From Silicimonas sp. (lineage in GTDB: Bacteria; Pseudomonadota; Alphaproteobacteria; Rhodobacterales; Rhodobacteraceae): a stretch of DNA of 64,000 bases. Positions 56,474 through 64,000 of the stretch are shown here, piece by piece (within the stretch, counting starts at the first letter, position 1; each line of letters opens with the position of its first letter). The translations under genes and the position numbers were made by a program. The notes under the pieces were generated by a model. The model saw only the letters and a list, made by a program, of their open reading frames with translations, was not told the origin of the DNA and ran no database searches. Location of the stretch: the NCBI GenBank assembly GCA_022826385.1, contig JAJDUZ010000066.1, forward strand, positions 124,001-188,000, in the 5' to 3' direction.

Positions 56474-57871
56474 ATGTCCGAACAGGCGAAGTTTCTTGAA
56501 GGCAGTCTCCTCCGTCACATCGCGGTGATGTCCATCACCTCGTCCGTCGGTCTGATGGCCGTGTTCGCGGTGGATTTCGTCGATATGGTATTCATCTCGA
56601 TGCTGGGCAAAGCCGAACTGGCCGCCGCCGTCGGTTATGCGGGCGCCATCCTGTTCTTCACGGGATCGTTTGGCATCGGAATGGCGATTGCCTGCGGGGC
56701 GCAGGTGGCGCGCGCGCTGGGGGAAGGGGACGAAGCCCTTGCCCAAAGGCGGGCGACGTCCAGCCTGATCTATGGCTTTGCCTTCGGCGCGCTCTTCGCG
56801 GCGATTGTCTGGTTGAACCTGACGCCACTGGTCTCGCTTCTAGGCGCAACGGGCGAGACACGCGACCTTGCCGTGCACTACATGCAGATCATCCTGCCCA
56901 GCCTGCCGGTTCTGCTTGTCGGGATCGTGGGTGGGGCAATCCTGCGCGCACATGGCGATGCGCGGCGCTCGATGAATGTTCTGATCGTAGGCGGCGTCGT
57001 GAACGCGGTGCTGGACCCGATCCTGATCTTCGGTCTGAACCTTGAACTGACCGGGGCGGCGTTGGCCTCGATTGCCGCGCGTTTCACCATTGCCGGCATG
57101 GCGCTGGCTGCAATCCACCGGCATCACGGCGGGTTCGGCCAACCGACGCTGGGCGGGCTTGCACTGGACTTCCGGCCTGTCTTTGCGATTGCCGTTCCGG
57201 CGATCCTGACACAGCTGGCAACACCGGTCGGCCAAGCCTATGTCACCCGCGCCATGGCCGAGTTCGGGGAAGAAGCCGTGGCGGGCATGGCCATCGTCGG
57301 CCGCCTGACGCCGGTGGCCTTTGCGGTTATCTTTGCGCTTTCTGGCGCGGTCGGGCCGATCATCGGACAAAATGCCGGGGCCAAGAACGCCGAACGCGTG
57401 CGTGGCGCGTTCACCGAGGCGCTTCTCTTTACCCTTGGGGTGACGGTTCTGGTGTCACTTGCCCTGTTCGCCTTGCGCGGACCGCTCGCCGTCCTGTTCC
57501 AACTGGAAGAGGGCACGATTGCCCTGACGCTGGTCTTCCTGTTTGCCGGGCCATTGTCGCTGCTCTGGTTCTTCAACGGCGTGATCTTCGTGGCCAACGC
57601 GGCGTTCAACAACCTTGGACACCCGTTCTATTCGACACTGACGAATTGGGGGCGTCACACGCTGGGCACCATCCCGCCCGTCATGCTGGGCGCGTGGCTC
57701 TTCGGGGCGCCCGGTGTGTTGATTGGGCAGGCGATTGGCGGCGTGATCTTCGCGCTGATTGCGTTCGGATTGGCCCGACGGGTGATTTCCGAAACCGAAG
57801 GCGGTGTCCCGGCCCCGCGCGAGCCATTTGCACGTCAGGCCCGGTTGATGAACCTCTTCCACCGGCGCTAG
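56474..57871 (+). CDS. MATE family efflux transporter
   Basis: The 465-residue protein has about twelve membrane helices in two pseudo-repeats, as in MATE Na+/H+-driven drug exporters: DFVDMVFISMLGKAELAAA in helix 2, GVVNAVLDPILIFGLNL in the middle. The ATG at 56474 lies in MSEQAKFLEGSLLRHIAVM; upstream in-frame codons are rejected. The stop overlaps the convergent hydrolase gene by 4 bp. Substrate unknown. Confidence 0.92.
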   Translation: MSEQAKFLEGSLLRHIAVMSITSSVGLMAVFAVDFVDMVFISMLGKAELAAAVGYAGAILFFTGSFGIGMAIACGAQVARALGEGDEALAQRRATSSLIYGFAFGALFAAIVWLNLTPLVSLLGATGETRDLAVHYMQIILPSLPVLLVGIVGGAILRAHGDARRSMNVLIVGGVVNAVLDPILIFGLNLELTGAALASIAARFTIAGMALAAIHRHHGGFGQPTLGGLALDFRPVFAIAVPAILTQLATPVGQAYVTRAMAEFGEEAVAGMAIVGRLTPVAFAVIFALSGAVGPIIGQNAGAKNAERVRGAFTEALLFTLGVTVLVSLALFALRGPLAVLFQLEEGTIALTLVFLFAGPLSLLWFFNGVIFVANAAFNNLGHPFYSTLTNWGRHTLGTIPPVMLGAWLFGAPGVLIGQAIGGVIFALIAFGLARRVISETEGGVPAPREPFARQARLMNLFHRR

Positions 57872-58974
57872 GGCGCAGCCGCACCCCCAGCGGTCAGCAC
57901 AAGTTCGGTGACGTTCTGAACGGTGATGACGGAACCGGGCAGAAGCCCAGACCGGCCCGACACGTCCGAGGCAAACGCGTTGTCGACCTCGGCGGCTGCC
58001 GAGAGGATCGAAATCAGAGACGCGGAACTGGCGGTCGAGAAATGGCCCAGCCCGGTCGAAAACTCGGACACGTCGACAAGCGTCACGCTCAGGTCGGCAA
58101 TCCGTTTGGTGTCCTTCAGGTTCCCCAACCTGTCCTGCGTGCCGGTCAGCCGGGCCGAGAGGTCAAGCGCCCGGTCCTTGTCCGAAACGAAGACGGCGAA
58201 CGTCTCGGGCAGTTTTCCGATCCGACGCGCCTGACTGCGAAACACATCGACATCGATGTCTGGGGATATCAGCAAGACACCTTCGATATCGCGGGCGACA
58301 CTGCCGGGTTTTGCAATCGCCCGTTGACGCAACGCCTCCATCGTCAGCATCGACCCCATCGAATGCGCCACGATCGCCACCCTCTCGGCTTCGGGCACCT
58401 GAACGAGGTCCAGAAGCCGGTCCAATGCATCGCGCGAAATCAGGGCACTGTCCCTGTCATAGGCGTATCGCAAAGGGCTGGCCGCGCTGGGCCAGCTGAA
58501 ATGCACGGCGACGCCTTTCAGGTTGAAGTCGTGGGTGAGCTGCGCGTGCCGCAAGACCCCGTCGGCAAAGTTGATGTTGAACCCGTGGACATAAAGGATG
58601 ACGTCACGCTCGTCGCGGGGAAGGCGTGCAAGTTCCTGCGACAAGGCCTGACGAAACAGGTCCTCGGAAGGCAAGCGGATGGCGCGATCAACGAGAAAGT
58701 CGGTTTCTGCGTCAGGTGCGCCGTCCGGATAGGCGATCTGTCCCGCCTCGCGCTCGGGCGGGATTGCGATGTCGAGCCGCGCGAATGACATTGTATCGCT
58801 GCGAAGTGCGCTCTCTGTGCCCGCCAGGCCAACACGGTTCGTGGCGGTGAAGATCTTGACCACCGGTCGGTCGCTGGCCCCTTCAGGCAGGGTCGACAAA
58901 ACGGCATGCGGGGCACATCCCGCAAGGAACAGGCACAGGAACAGCATGCGCACGATCAAAGAACCTTTCGTCAT
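57868..58974 (-). CDS. Lipoprotein alpha/beta hydrolase (DUF900-like)
   Basis: The 368-residue precursor has lipobox LAGC (FLCLFLAGCAP). The family pattern is clear: VILYVHGFNINFADGVLRHA oxyanion region, VAIVAHSMGSMLTMEAL nucleophile Ser, and a later Asp/His part. It matches DUF900 esterase-like proteins. Substrate is unknown; a role at the cell envelope is likely. Its start overlaps the gamma-glutamylcyclotransferase stop by 4 bp, so the two form an operon. Confidence 0.85.
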   Translation of the reverse strand: MTKGSLIVRMLFLCLFLAGCAPHAVLSTLPEGASDRPVVKIFTATNRVGLAGTESALRSDTMSFARLDIAIPPEREAGQIAYPDGAPDAETDFLVDRAIRLPSEDLFRQALSQELARLPRDERDVILYVHGFNINFADGVLRHAQLTHDFNLKGVAVHFSWPSAASPLRYAYDRDSALISRDALDRLLDLVQVPEAERVAIVAHSMGSMLTMEALRQRAIAKPGSVARDIEGVLLISPDIDVDVFRSQARRIGKLPETFAVFVSDKDRALDLSARLTGTQDRLGNLKDTKRIADLSVTLVDVSEFSTGLGHFSTASSASLISILSAAAEVDNAFASDVSGRSGLLPGSVITVQNVTELVLTAGGAAAP

Positions 58975-59531
58975 TCAACAACTGTCGCCTCAAGACGGTC
59001 GAGCCACGTATCCGTCAATCGACTTTCCTCGGGACTCAGTCGCTGGTGGCGAGGATAACGCGGCGCGGCGCGGTCATCGAGGATCGGTGCCTCCCATCCA
59101 TCCGTCGTCTGGAAAAACGAGGCAACAGCGGTCTCTCCACCCAGCCGCGCATAGCCCTGAACAACGACGTCGAGATAGCTCAGCAGGATCGGGTGATGGC
59201 TGGAATGCGGTTGGTGCAGGTCTTCGGGCGCGTGATAGAGCCAGATATCAAGACCGTCGCCCAAGCCGTGCCGGACGTCTTCTGTCGGCTCCTGCAGATA
59301 GGACCGCTCGCGCTCGTCCAGGGCGGTCCAACTGTCGCCCGGTACCCGCGCAATGGCTCCGTCGATGGCCGAAGTTTCGTCGCGCATAATGGTCAGGAAC
59401 GCGACCGTCCGTCCCTCGACATGCCGCCAGACGCGGCGCCAGCCGGGCAGTTGCGCGGCGTGGACCTCGCCATAGTCATGCGTCGCCGCATTCACGAGGC
59501 TGCCGTACCCGAAAACGAAAGCATGTCTCAT
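58971..59531 (-). CDS. Gamma-glutamylcyclotransferase-like protein
   Basis: The 186-residue protein starts MRHAFVFGYGSLVNAATH, the YGSL motif of the GGCT fold. Such enzymes cyclise gamma-glutamyl groups of glutathione or related amines. The usual acidic general base is hard to place by eye. The ATG at 59531 is used; the frame upstream covers the gcv control region. Divergent from the glycine riboswitch. Confidence 0.8.
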   Translation of the reverse strand: MRHAFVFGYGSLVNAATHDYGEVHAAQLPGWRRVWRHVEGRTVAFLTIMRDETSAIDGAIARVPGDSWTALDERERSYLQEPTEDVRHGLGDGLDIWLYHAPEDLHQPHSSHHPILLSYLDVVVQGYARLGGETAVASFFQTTDGWEAPILDDRAAPRYPRHQRLSPEESRLTDTWLDRLEATVVE

Positions 59532-59570
59532 GGCCCCGGTGTGCCGTGACAGTGTGCGCAACACAAGGAC

Positions 59571-59600
59571 TTGCCAGAGGACAGTATTCGGTCGTATGCA
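59571..59600 (+). promoter_or_regulatory. Likely gcv operon promoter
   Basis: TTGCCA (59571-59576), an 18-bp spacer and TATGCA (59595-59600) place the start of transcription near 59607, where the first aptamer begins. Confidence 0.5.
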
Positions 59601-59605
59601 GTCGC

Positions 59606-59763
59606 TGCGCATCGCGGGAGAATCGGGGCCAGCCCCCGTGCCGAAGGAGCAACCGCCCCGGTAAACTCTCAGGCCAAAGGACCGTGCTGCGCCGAACACT
59701 CTGGAGAGACCCCGGGACCGGGGCGCCGAAGGGATAACGATCTCAGGCGAAAGGACAGAGGGG
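59606..59763 (+). ncRNA. Tandem glycine riboswitch (two aptamers)
   Basis: Aptamer 1 (about 59606-59692) has GCGGGAGAAUC, GCCGAAGGAGCAA and CUCUCAGGCCAAAGGACCG; aptamer 2 (about 59699-59760) has CUGGAGAGACC, GCCGAAGGGAUAA and CUCAGGCGAAAGGACAG. P1 of the first is closed by GCGCA with TGCGC. The two copies in this spacing are the classical glycine-sensing pair, and gcvT follows. It should switch on glycine cleavage when glycine is abundant. Confidence 0.95.
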
Positions 59764-59806
59764 GCAACGGCCCCGGCTTCACATAAGCCGGATGAAAGGA
59801 GCGCCG
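59761..59806 (+). promoter_or_regulatory. Riboswitch expression platform
   Basis: GGGGC/GCCCC (59761-59774) and CCGGCTT/AAGCCGG (59773-59791) overlap by two bases and may be mutually exclusive. AAGGAG (59796-59801) sits just behind, so control of translation initiation is plausible. Confidence 0.55.
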
Positions 59807-60928
59807 ATGCCTGAGCTTGAGCGGACACCGCTTTTCGATCTTCACGTTTCGCAAGGCGCGAAGCTTGTGCCTTTCGCGGGCTACGAGATGCCGGTGCAGT
59901 ATGCCCCGGGCGTCATGAAAGAGCATCTCTGGACGCGCGAGCACGCCGGTCTCTTCGATGTGAGCCACATGGGGCAAGTGATCCTCCGCGCCAAGTCGGG
60001 CACGGTCGAGGATGCCGCTGCGTCGCTGGAAACGCTGGTGCCGGTGAGTGTGCTGGGGCTGAAGGAAGGCCGCCAGCGCTATGCGTTGTTCACCAACGAG
60101 GCGGGCGGCATTCTGGATGACCTGATGGTCGCGCGGAAAGACGATCACCTCTTGCTGGTGGTGAATGCCGCCTGCAAGGCCGAGGACATCGCGCATCTTG
60201 TCGCCAACCTGTCCGAGAGTTGCGAAATCACCCCGATCACGGATCGCGCGCTTGTCGCCTTGCAGGGACCCGCCGCCGAGGCCGCCTTGGCCCAACTCGT
60301 GCCGGCGGTGGCTGATATGCGGTTCATGGATGCCACCGATCTGGATTGGAACGGTGTGCCGCTTTGGATCACGCGGTCGGGTTACACAGGTGAAGACGGG
60401 TTCGAAATCTCTGTCCCGACCGATCAGGTGGCGGCGTTTGCGGACCACCTGCTTGCCATCGAAACGGTCGCGCCCATCGGCCTTGGCGCCCGCGACTCGC
60501 TGCGTCTTGAAGCCGGCCTTTGTCTCTATGGCAACGACATCGACACCACGACCTCGCCGGTCGAAGCCGCACTGGAATGGGCCATCCAAAAAGTGCGGCG
60601 CACAGGCGGTGACCGCGCGGGCGGGTTCCCCGGCGCCGATCGCATCCTGCGCGAACTGGACGAGGGGGCGGCCCGCCGCCGCGTTGGATTGCTGCCGCAG
60701 ACGCGGGCGCCGATGCGCGCGGGAACCGAAATCTTTGCGGGTGATACGGCTGTCGGCACGATCACCTCGGGCGCGTTCGGTCCGTCGCTCGAAGCGCCGA
60801 TGTCGATGGGATACGTGGCCACCGAACACAGCCAGACCGGCACCGAACTGACCGGCGATGTCCGCGGTAAATGCTTGCCCGTGACCGTGGCCGACCTTCC
60901 TTTCCGTCCTTCCACCTACAAACGCTGA
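59807..60928 (+). CDS. gcvT: Glycine cleavage system T protein (aminomethyltransferase)
   Basis: GcvT transfers the methylene group from the H-protein to tetrahydrofolate and frees ammonia. The 373-residue protein has FDLHVSQGAKLVPFAGYEMPVQY at the start, DVSHMGQVILR, and the folate region LRLEAGLCLYGNDI. The ATG at 59807 follows AAGGAG by five bases; the frame upstream of it is leader. First gene of gcvT-H-P. Confidence 0.96.
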   Translation: MPELERTPLFDLHVSQGAKLVPFAGYEMPVQYAPGVMKEHLWTREHAGLFDVSHMGQVILRAKSGTVEDAAASLETLVPVSVLGLKEGRQRYALFTNEAGGILDDLMVARKDDHLLLVVNAACKAEDIAHLVANLSESCEITPITDRALVALQGPAAEAALAQLVPAVADMRFMDATDLDWNGVPLWITRSGYTGEDGFEISVPTDQVAAFADHLLAIETVAPIGLGARDSLRLEAGLCLYGNDIDTTTSPVEAALEWAIQKVRRTGGDRAGGFPGADRILRELDEGAARRRVGLLPQTRAPMRAGTEIFAGDTAVGTITSGAFGPSLEAPMSMGYVATEHSQTGTELTGDVRGKCLPVTVADLPFRPSTYKR

Positions 60929-60943
60929 ACAGGGAAAAGACCT

Positions 60944-61303
60944 ATGAAATACACTGAAGATCACGAATGGCTCCGCGTCGAAGATGACCTGATTGTCGTC
61001 GGCATCACCGAACATGCAGCCGAGCAACTGGGCGATGTCGTCTTTGTCGAATTGCCCGAGACCGAAACGCAGGTGACCAAGGGCGACGATGCCGTGGTGA
61101 TCGAAAGCGTCAAGGCCGCGTCAGATATCGTCGCCCCGGTCGATGGCGAGATCGTCGCCGTCAACGACGACCTTGCCGATAACCCCGGTCTTGTGAACGA
61201 AGACCCGCTGGGCGGCGCTTGGTTCTTCAAGATCAAGGTCGACGATATGAGCCAGCTTGACGGCTACATGGATGAAGACGCCTACAAAGAGATGATCAGC
61301 TGA
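60944..61303 (+). CDS. gcvH: Glycine cleavage system H protein
   Basis: The 119-residue lipoyl carrier moves the aminomethyl group between P, T and L proteins. The lipoylated Lys is in VVIESVKAASDIVAPVDGEI. It starts 15 bp after gcvT; the first residues MKYTEDHEWLRVEDD are canonical. Confidence 0.97.
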   Translation: MKYTEDHEWLRVEDDLIVVGITEHAAEQLGDVVFVELPETETQVTKGDDAVVIESVKAASDIVAPVDGEIVAVNDDLADNPGLVNEDPLGGAWFFKIKVDDMSQLDGYMDEDAYKEMIS

Positions 61304-61309
61304 GCGGTG

Positions 61310-61355
61310 CCGATTTCTTGAGAAGAAATCGGACCGAAATCTTCCGAAGATTTCG
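61310..61355. other. Two tandem triloop hairpins between gcvH and gcvP
   Basis: CCGATTTCTT-GAG-AAGAAATCGG (61310-61332) and CGAAATCTT-CCG-AAGATTTCG (61335-61355) are perfect stems with three-base loops. There is no T-run and the operon continues, so they may tune gcvP expression or mRNA stability. The layout resembles the pair at 54608-54653. Confidence 0.65.
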
Positions 61356-61375
61356 CCAGTGCCAGGAGTGACCGA

Positions 61376-64000
61376 ATGACCTTCACCCCCACCGACTATC
61401 TGCCTTACGACTTTGCCAATCGTCGCCATATCGGACCGTCGCCTGCCGAGATGGAGCAAATGCTGTCCAAGCTTGGCGTGGCGACGCTGGACGCGTTGAT
61501 CGACCAGACCGTGCCCGAAAGCATCCGGCAGACCGAGCCGCTTGCCTTCGAGAAACCGCGCTCGGAGCGCGAGTTGCTGTGGGAGATGCGCGAGATTGCC
61601 AAGAAGAACGAGGTCTTCACGACGATGATCGGGCAGGGGTACTATGGCACGACCACGCCGCCTGCGATCCTGCGCAACATCCTCGAGAATCCGGCCTGGT
61701 ACACCGCCTATACGCCGTATCAGCCCGAGATCAGTCAAGGGCGGCTTGAGGCTCTTCTGAATTATCAGACGATGGTATCCGACCTGACCGGGCTCGAGAT
61801 TGCGAATGCCTCGCTTCTTGACGAGGCAACCGCTGCCGCCGAAGCGATGACCATGGCCGAGCGGGTCGCGAAGTCGAAGGCCAAGGCGTTCTTCATCGAC
61901 GAGAACTGCCACCCGCAGAACATCGCCGTGATGCAGACGCGCGCGGCGCCCCTTGGGATCGAATGCGTCATCGGTGCGCCCGAAGACTTGCAGGCCGACC
62001 AGGTGTTTGCAGCGATCTTCCAGTACCCCGGCACTTATGGCCATGTCCGCGACTTCACCGACCAGATGACAGCACTTCATGACAACAAGGCTCTGGGCAT
62101 CGTCATTGCCGATCCGATGGCTTTGACGCTTCTGAAGGAACCGGGCGCCATGGGCGCCGACATCGCCGTTGGCTCGACGCAGCGCTTCGGTGTGCCGATG
62201 GGTATGGGCGGACCGCACGCCGCCTATATGGCCTGCCGCGACGCCTATAAACGCGCGATGCCGGGCCGCCTTGTCGGTGTGTCGGTCGACGCGCGCGGCA
62301 ACAAGGCCTACCGGCTGTCGCTCCAGACCCGCGAACAGCACATCCGCCGCGAGAAGGCGACCTCGAACGTTTGCACTGCGCAGGCGTTGCTTGCGGTCAT
62401 GGCGAGTTTCTATGCCGTGTTCCACGGGCCCGAAGGCTTGAAAGCCATCGCGCAGCGCATCCACCGCAAGACCGAGCGTCTGGTGATGGGACTCGAAGCG
62501 GGCGGTTTCACGGTCGAGCCCAAGCTCTTCTTCGACACGATCACGGTTGAGGTCGGCGCCCTTCAGGGGATCATCCTGGAAGCCGGGCGGCGCGAGCGGA
62601 TCAACTTCCGCAAGGTGGGCAACACCAAGATCGGTATCGCCGTCGACGAAACCGTTCGACCGGCAACGCTCGAAGCGGTCTGGCGCGCGTTCGGTCTGGA
62701 CCTGAAGCGCGACGATTTCGAGGCGGGCTATACCCGACTGCCGGTCGCGTATCACCGCACCAGTCGTTTCATGACGCATCCCGTCTTCCACATGAACCGG
62801 GCCGAGACCGAGATGATGCGCTATATGCGGCGCCTCGCCGACCGCGATCTGGCGCTGGACCGCGCCATGATCCCGCTGGGCTCTTGCACCATGAAGCTGA
62901 ACGCGGCGGTCGAGATGATGCCGGTCACATGGCCCGAGTTTGCCAACATCCACCCGTTTGCACCGGACGATCAGGTGAGAGGCTATACGGCGATGATCGA
63001 CGACCTCTGCGACCGGCTGTGCCAGATCACGGGGTATGACGCGATGTCGATGCAGCCCAACTCGGGCGCGCAGGGCGAATATGCGGGGCTTCTGACCATT
63101 CAGGCCTATCACCGGGCTCGGGGCGACGATCAGCGTAATATCTGCCTGATCCCGATCAACGCCCATGGCACCAACCCGGCCAGTGCGCAGATGTGCGGCA
63201 TGGATGTGGTGGTGACGAAATGCACCGAGAACGGCGACATCGATCTGGTCGATTTCCGGGCCAAGGCCGAAGCGGCCGGTGACCGGCTGGCGGCCTGCAT
63301 GATCACCTATCCCTCGACCCATGGCGTGTTCGAGGCAACCGTGCGCGAGGTCTGCCAGATCACGCATGAGTTCGGCGGACAGGTGTACCTTGATGGCGCC
63401 AACCTGAACGCGATGGTCGGGGTGTCGAAACCGGGCGAGATCGGCTCGGACGTGAGCCACCTCAATCTGCACAAGACGTTCTGCATCCCCCACGGCGGCG
63501 GTGGCCCCGGCATGGGGCCGATCGGGGTGAAGGCGCATCTGGCGCCGTTCCTGCCCGGTCACCCGGAAACCGGCGGTCGCGAAGGCCCGGTGTCGGCGGC
63601 GCCGTATGGCTCGCCCGGTATCCTTGTGATCCCGTACGCCTATCTTCTGCTGATGGGCGGCGAGGGGCTGACCCAAGCGACCAAGGTCGCGATCCTGAAC
63701 GCCAATTATATCGCGAAGCGGCTGGAAGGGGCCTATGACGTCTTGTTCAAGGGCGGGCAGGGGCGCGTGGCGCATGAATGCATCATCGACACACGACCTT
63801 TCGACGAAAGCGCCGGGGTCACGGTGGACGACATCGCCAAGCGCCTGATCGACAACGGCTTCCACGCGCCCACCATGAGCTGGCCGGTCGCGGGCACGCT
63901 GATGATCGAGCCGACGGAAAGCGAAACCAAGGCCGAGCTCGACCGCTTTTGCGATGCCATGCTGTCAATCCGCGAGGAAATCGCGGCCATCGAAGACGGC
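61376..64000 (+). CDS. gcvP: Glycine dehydrogenase (decarboxylating), partial at window end
   Basis: GcvP (P-protein) decarboxylates glycine with PLP and loads the aminomethyl group on GcvH. From the ATG at 61376 the frame is open to the edge (875 codons of roughly 950). It is the fused single-chain form. The first half has [23 protein letters not shown], the second the PLP region with [18 protein letters not shown]. The C-terminus lies beyond 64000. Confidence 0.95.
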   Translation, partial: MTFTPTDYLPYDFANRRHIGPSPAEMEQMLSKLGVATLDALIDQTVPESIRQTEPLAFEKPRSERELLWEMREIAKKNEVFTTMIGQGYYGTTTPPAILRNILENPAWYTAYTPYQPEISQGRLEALLNYQTMVSDLTGLEIANASLLDEATAAAEAMTMAERVAKSKAKAFFIDENCHPQNIAVMQTRAAPLGIECVIGAPEDLQADQVFAAIFQYPGTYGHVRDFTDQMTALHDNKALGIVIADPMALTLLKEPGAMGADIAVGSTQRFGVPMGMGGPHAAYMACRDAYKRAMPGRLVGVSVDARGNKAYRLSLQTREQHIRREKATSNVCTAQALLAVMASFYAVFHGPEGLKAIAQRIHRKTERLVMGLEAGGFTVEPKLFFDTITVEVGALQGIILEAGRRERINFRKVGNTKIGIAVDETVRPATLEAVWRAFGLDLKRDDFEAGYTRLPVAYHRTSRFMTHPVFHMNRAETEMMRYMRRLADRDLALDRAMIPLGSCTMKLNAAVEMMPVTWPEFANIHPFAPDDQVRGYTAMIDDLCDRLCQITGYDAMSMQPNSGAQGEYAGLLTIQAYHRARGDDQRNICLIPINAHGTNPASAQMCGMDVVVTKCTENGDIDLVDFRAKAEAAGDRLAACMITYPSTHGVFEATVREVCQITHEFGGQVYLDGANLNAMVGVSKPGEIGSDVSHLNLHKTFCIPHGGGGPGMGPIGVKAHLAPFLPGHPETGGREGPVSAAPYGSPGILVIPYAYLLLMGGEGLTQATKVAILNANYIAKRLEGAYDVLFKGGQGRVAHECIIDTRPFDESAGVTVDDIAKRLIDNGFHAPTMSWPVAGTLMIEPTESETKAELDRFCDAMLSIREEIAAIEDG

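Noticed and set aside
61121-63865. 914-codon minus-strand frame opposite gcvP
   Set aside because: Antisense of gcvP, with composition typical of a high-GC shadow.

Overview
The window is about 64 kb of a high-GC alphaproteobacterial chromosome, almost certainly from the Rhodobacteraceae (Roseobacter/Rhodobacter group). The evidence is the gene order mdh / sucCDAB-lpd / mcl2-nnrU-mch-sdhCDAB, an F1-only atpHAGDC operon, the ethylmalonyl-CoA pathway pair ecm/ccr, a PhaR regulator, a LuxR/LuxI pair with a CtrA-type box, and intergenic hairpin repeats of a kind I associate with this family. It is mostly core chromosome. I see no insertion sequence, prophage, CRISPR array, rRNA gene or convincing tRNA gene.

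Layout: 1-4.4 kb is the end of a division/cell-wall cluster (ftsW, murG, murC), preceded by a divergent membrane gene cut by the window edge. 4.4-12.97 kb holds a PfkB sugar/nucleoside kinase, nth, an Ada-like repair regulator, an OmpA-type lipoprotein, a Popeye-like membrane protein, clpA, gloB and a methyltransferase. 13.25-18.1 kb is the F1 ATP synthase operon. 18.2-22.9 kb has a TerB-like protein, two copper-delivery proteins (Sco1, PCuAC), the divergent haem genes hemE/hemC, and phaR. 22.9-24.6 kb encodes a caspase-fold protein that appears to have lost its catalytic residues. 24.7-33.1 kb is the 2-oxoglutarate dehydrogenase/succinyl-CoA synthetase operon (sucC-sucD-small ORF-sucA-sucB-small ORF-lpdA). 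33.3-35.0 kb holds an FkbM methyltransferase and a glycosyltransferase lying between sucC and mdh. 36.8-43.4 kb carries malyl-CoA thioesterase/lyase, NnrU, mesaconyl-CoA hydratase and sdhCDAB, with two lipoprotein genes between sdhA and sdhB. 43.6-46.7 kb has creD, a DUF1989 gene and deoD. 46.8-50.4 kb is the divergent ecm/ccr pair. 50.6-52.2 kb is the quorum-sensing locus. 52.3-59.5 kb is mixed: a RecD-like helicase, an SDR, a TIGR02186/TauE pair, a MATE exporter, a lipoprotein hydrolase and a gamma-glutamylcyclotransferase. 59.6-64 kb is a tandem glycine riboswitch driving gcvT-gcvH-gcvP, with gcvP running off the end.

How the parts fit: most of the centre of the window is acetyl-CoA metabolism. 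Ccr, Ecm, mesaconyl-CoA hydratase and the malyl-CoA enzyme belong to the ethylmalonyl-CoA pathway. It feeds succinyl-CoA and malate to SucCD, Sdh and Mdh and competes with PHB storage, which PhaR controls.

The most notable regulatory observation is a matched pair of tandem GTGATCAC palindromes. In both copies the centres are exactly 21 bp apart, and they lie at nearly the same distance (about 115-142 bp) upstream of sucC and of sdhC. This implies one unidentified regulator shared by the two TCA operons. Other strong signals are two CTGC-N3-GCAG PhaR-type boxes in front of phaR, a perfect TTAA-N7-TTAA box in front of the luxR locus, a TGT-N12-ACA dyad between hemE and hemC, and a micro-ORF carrying a long hairpin between sucD and sucA.
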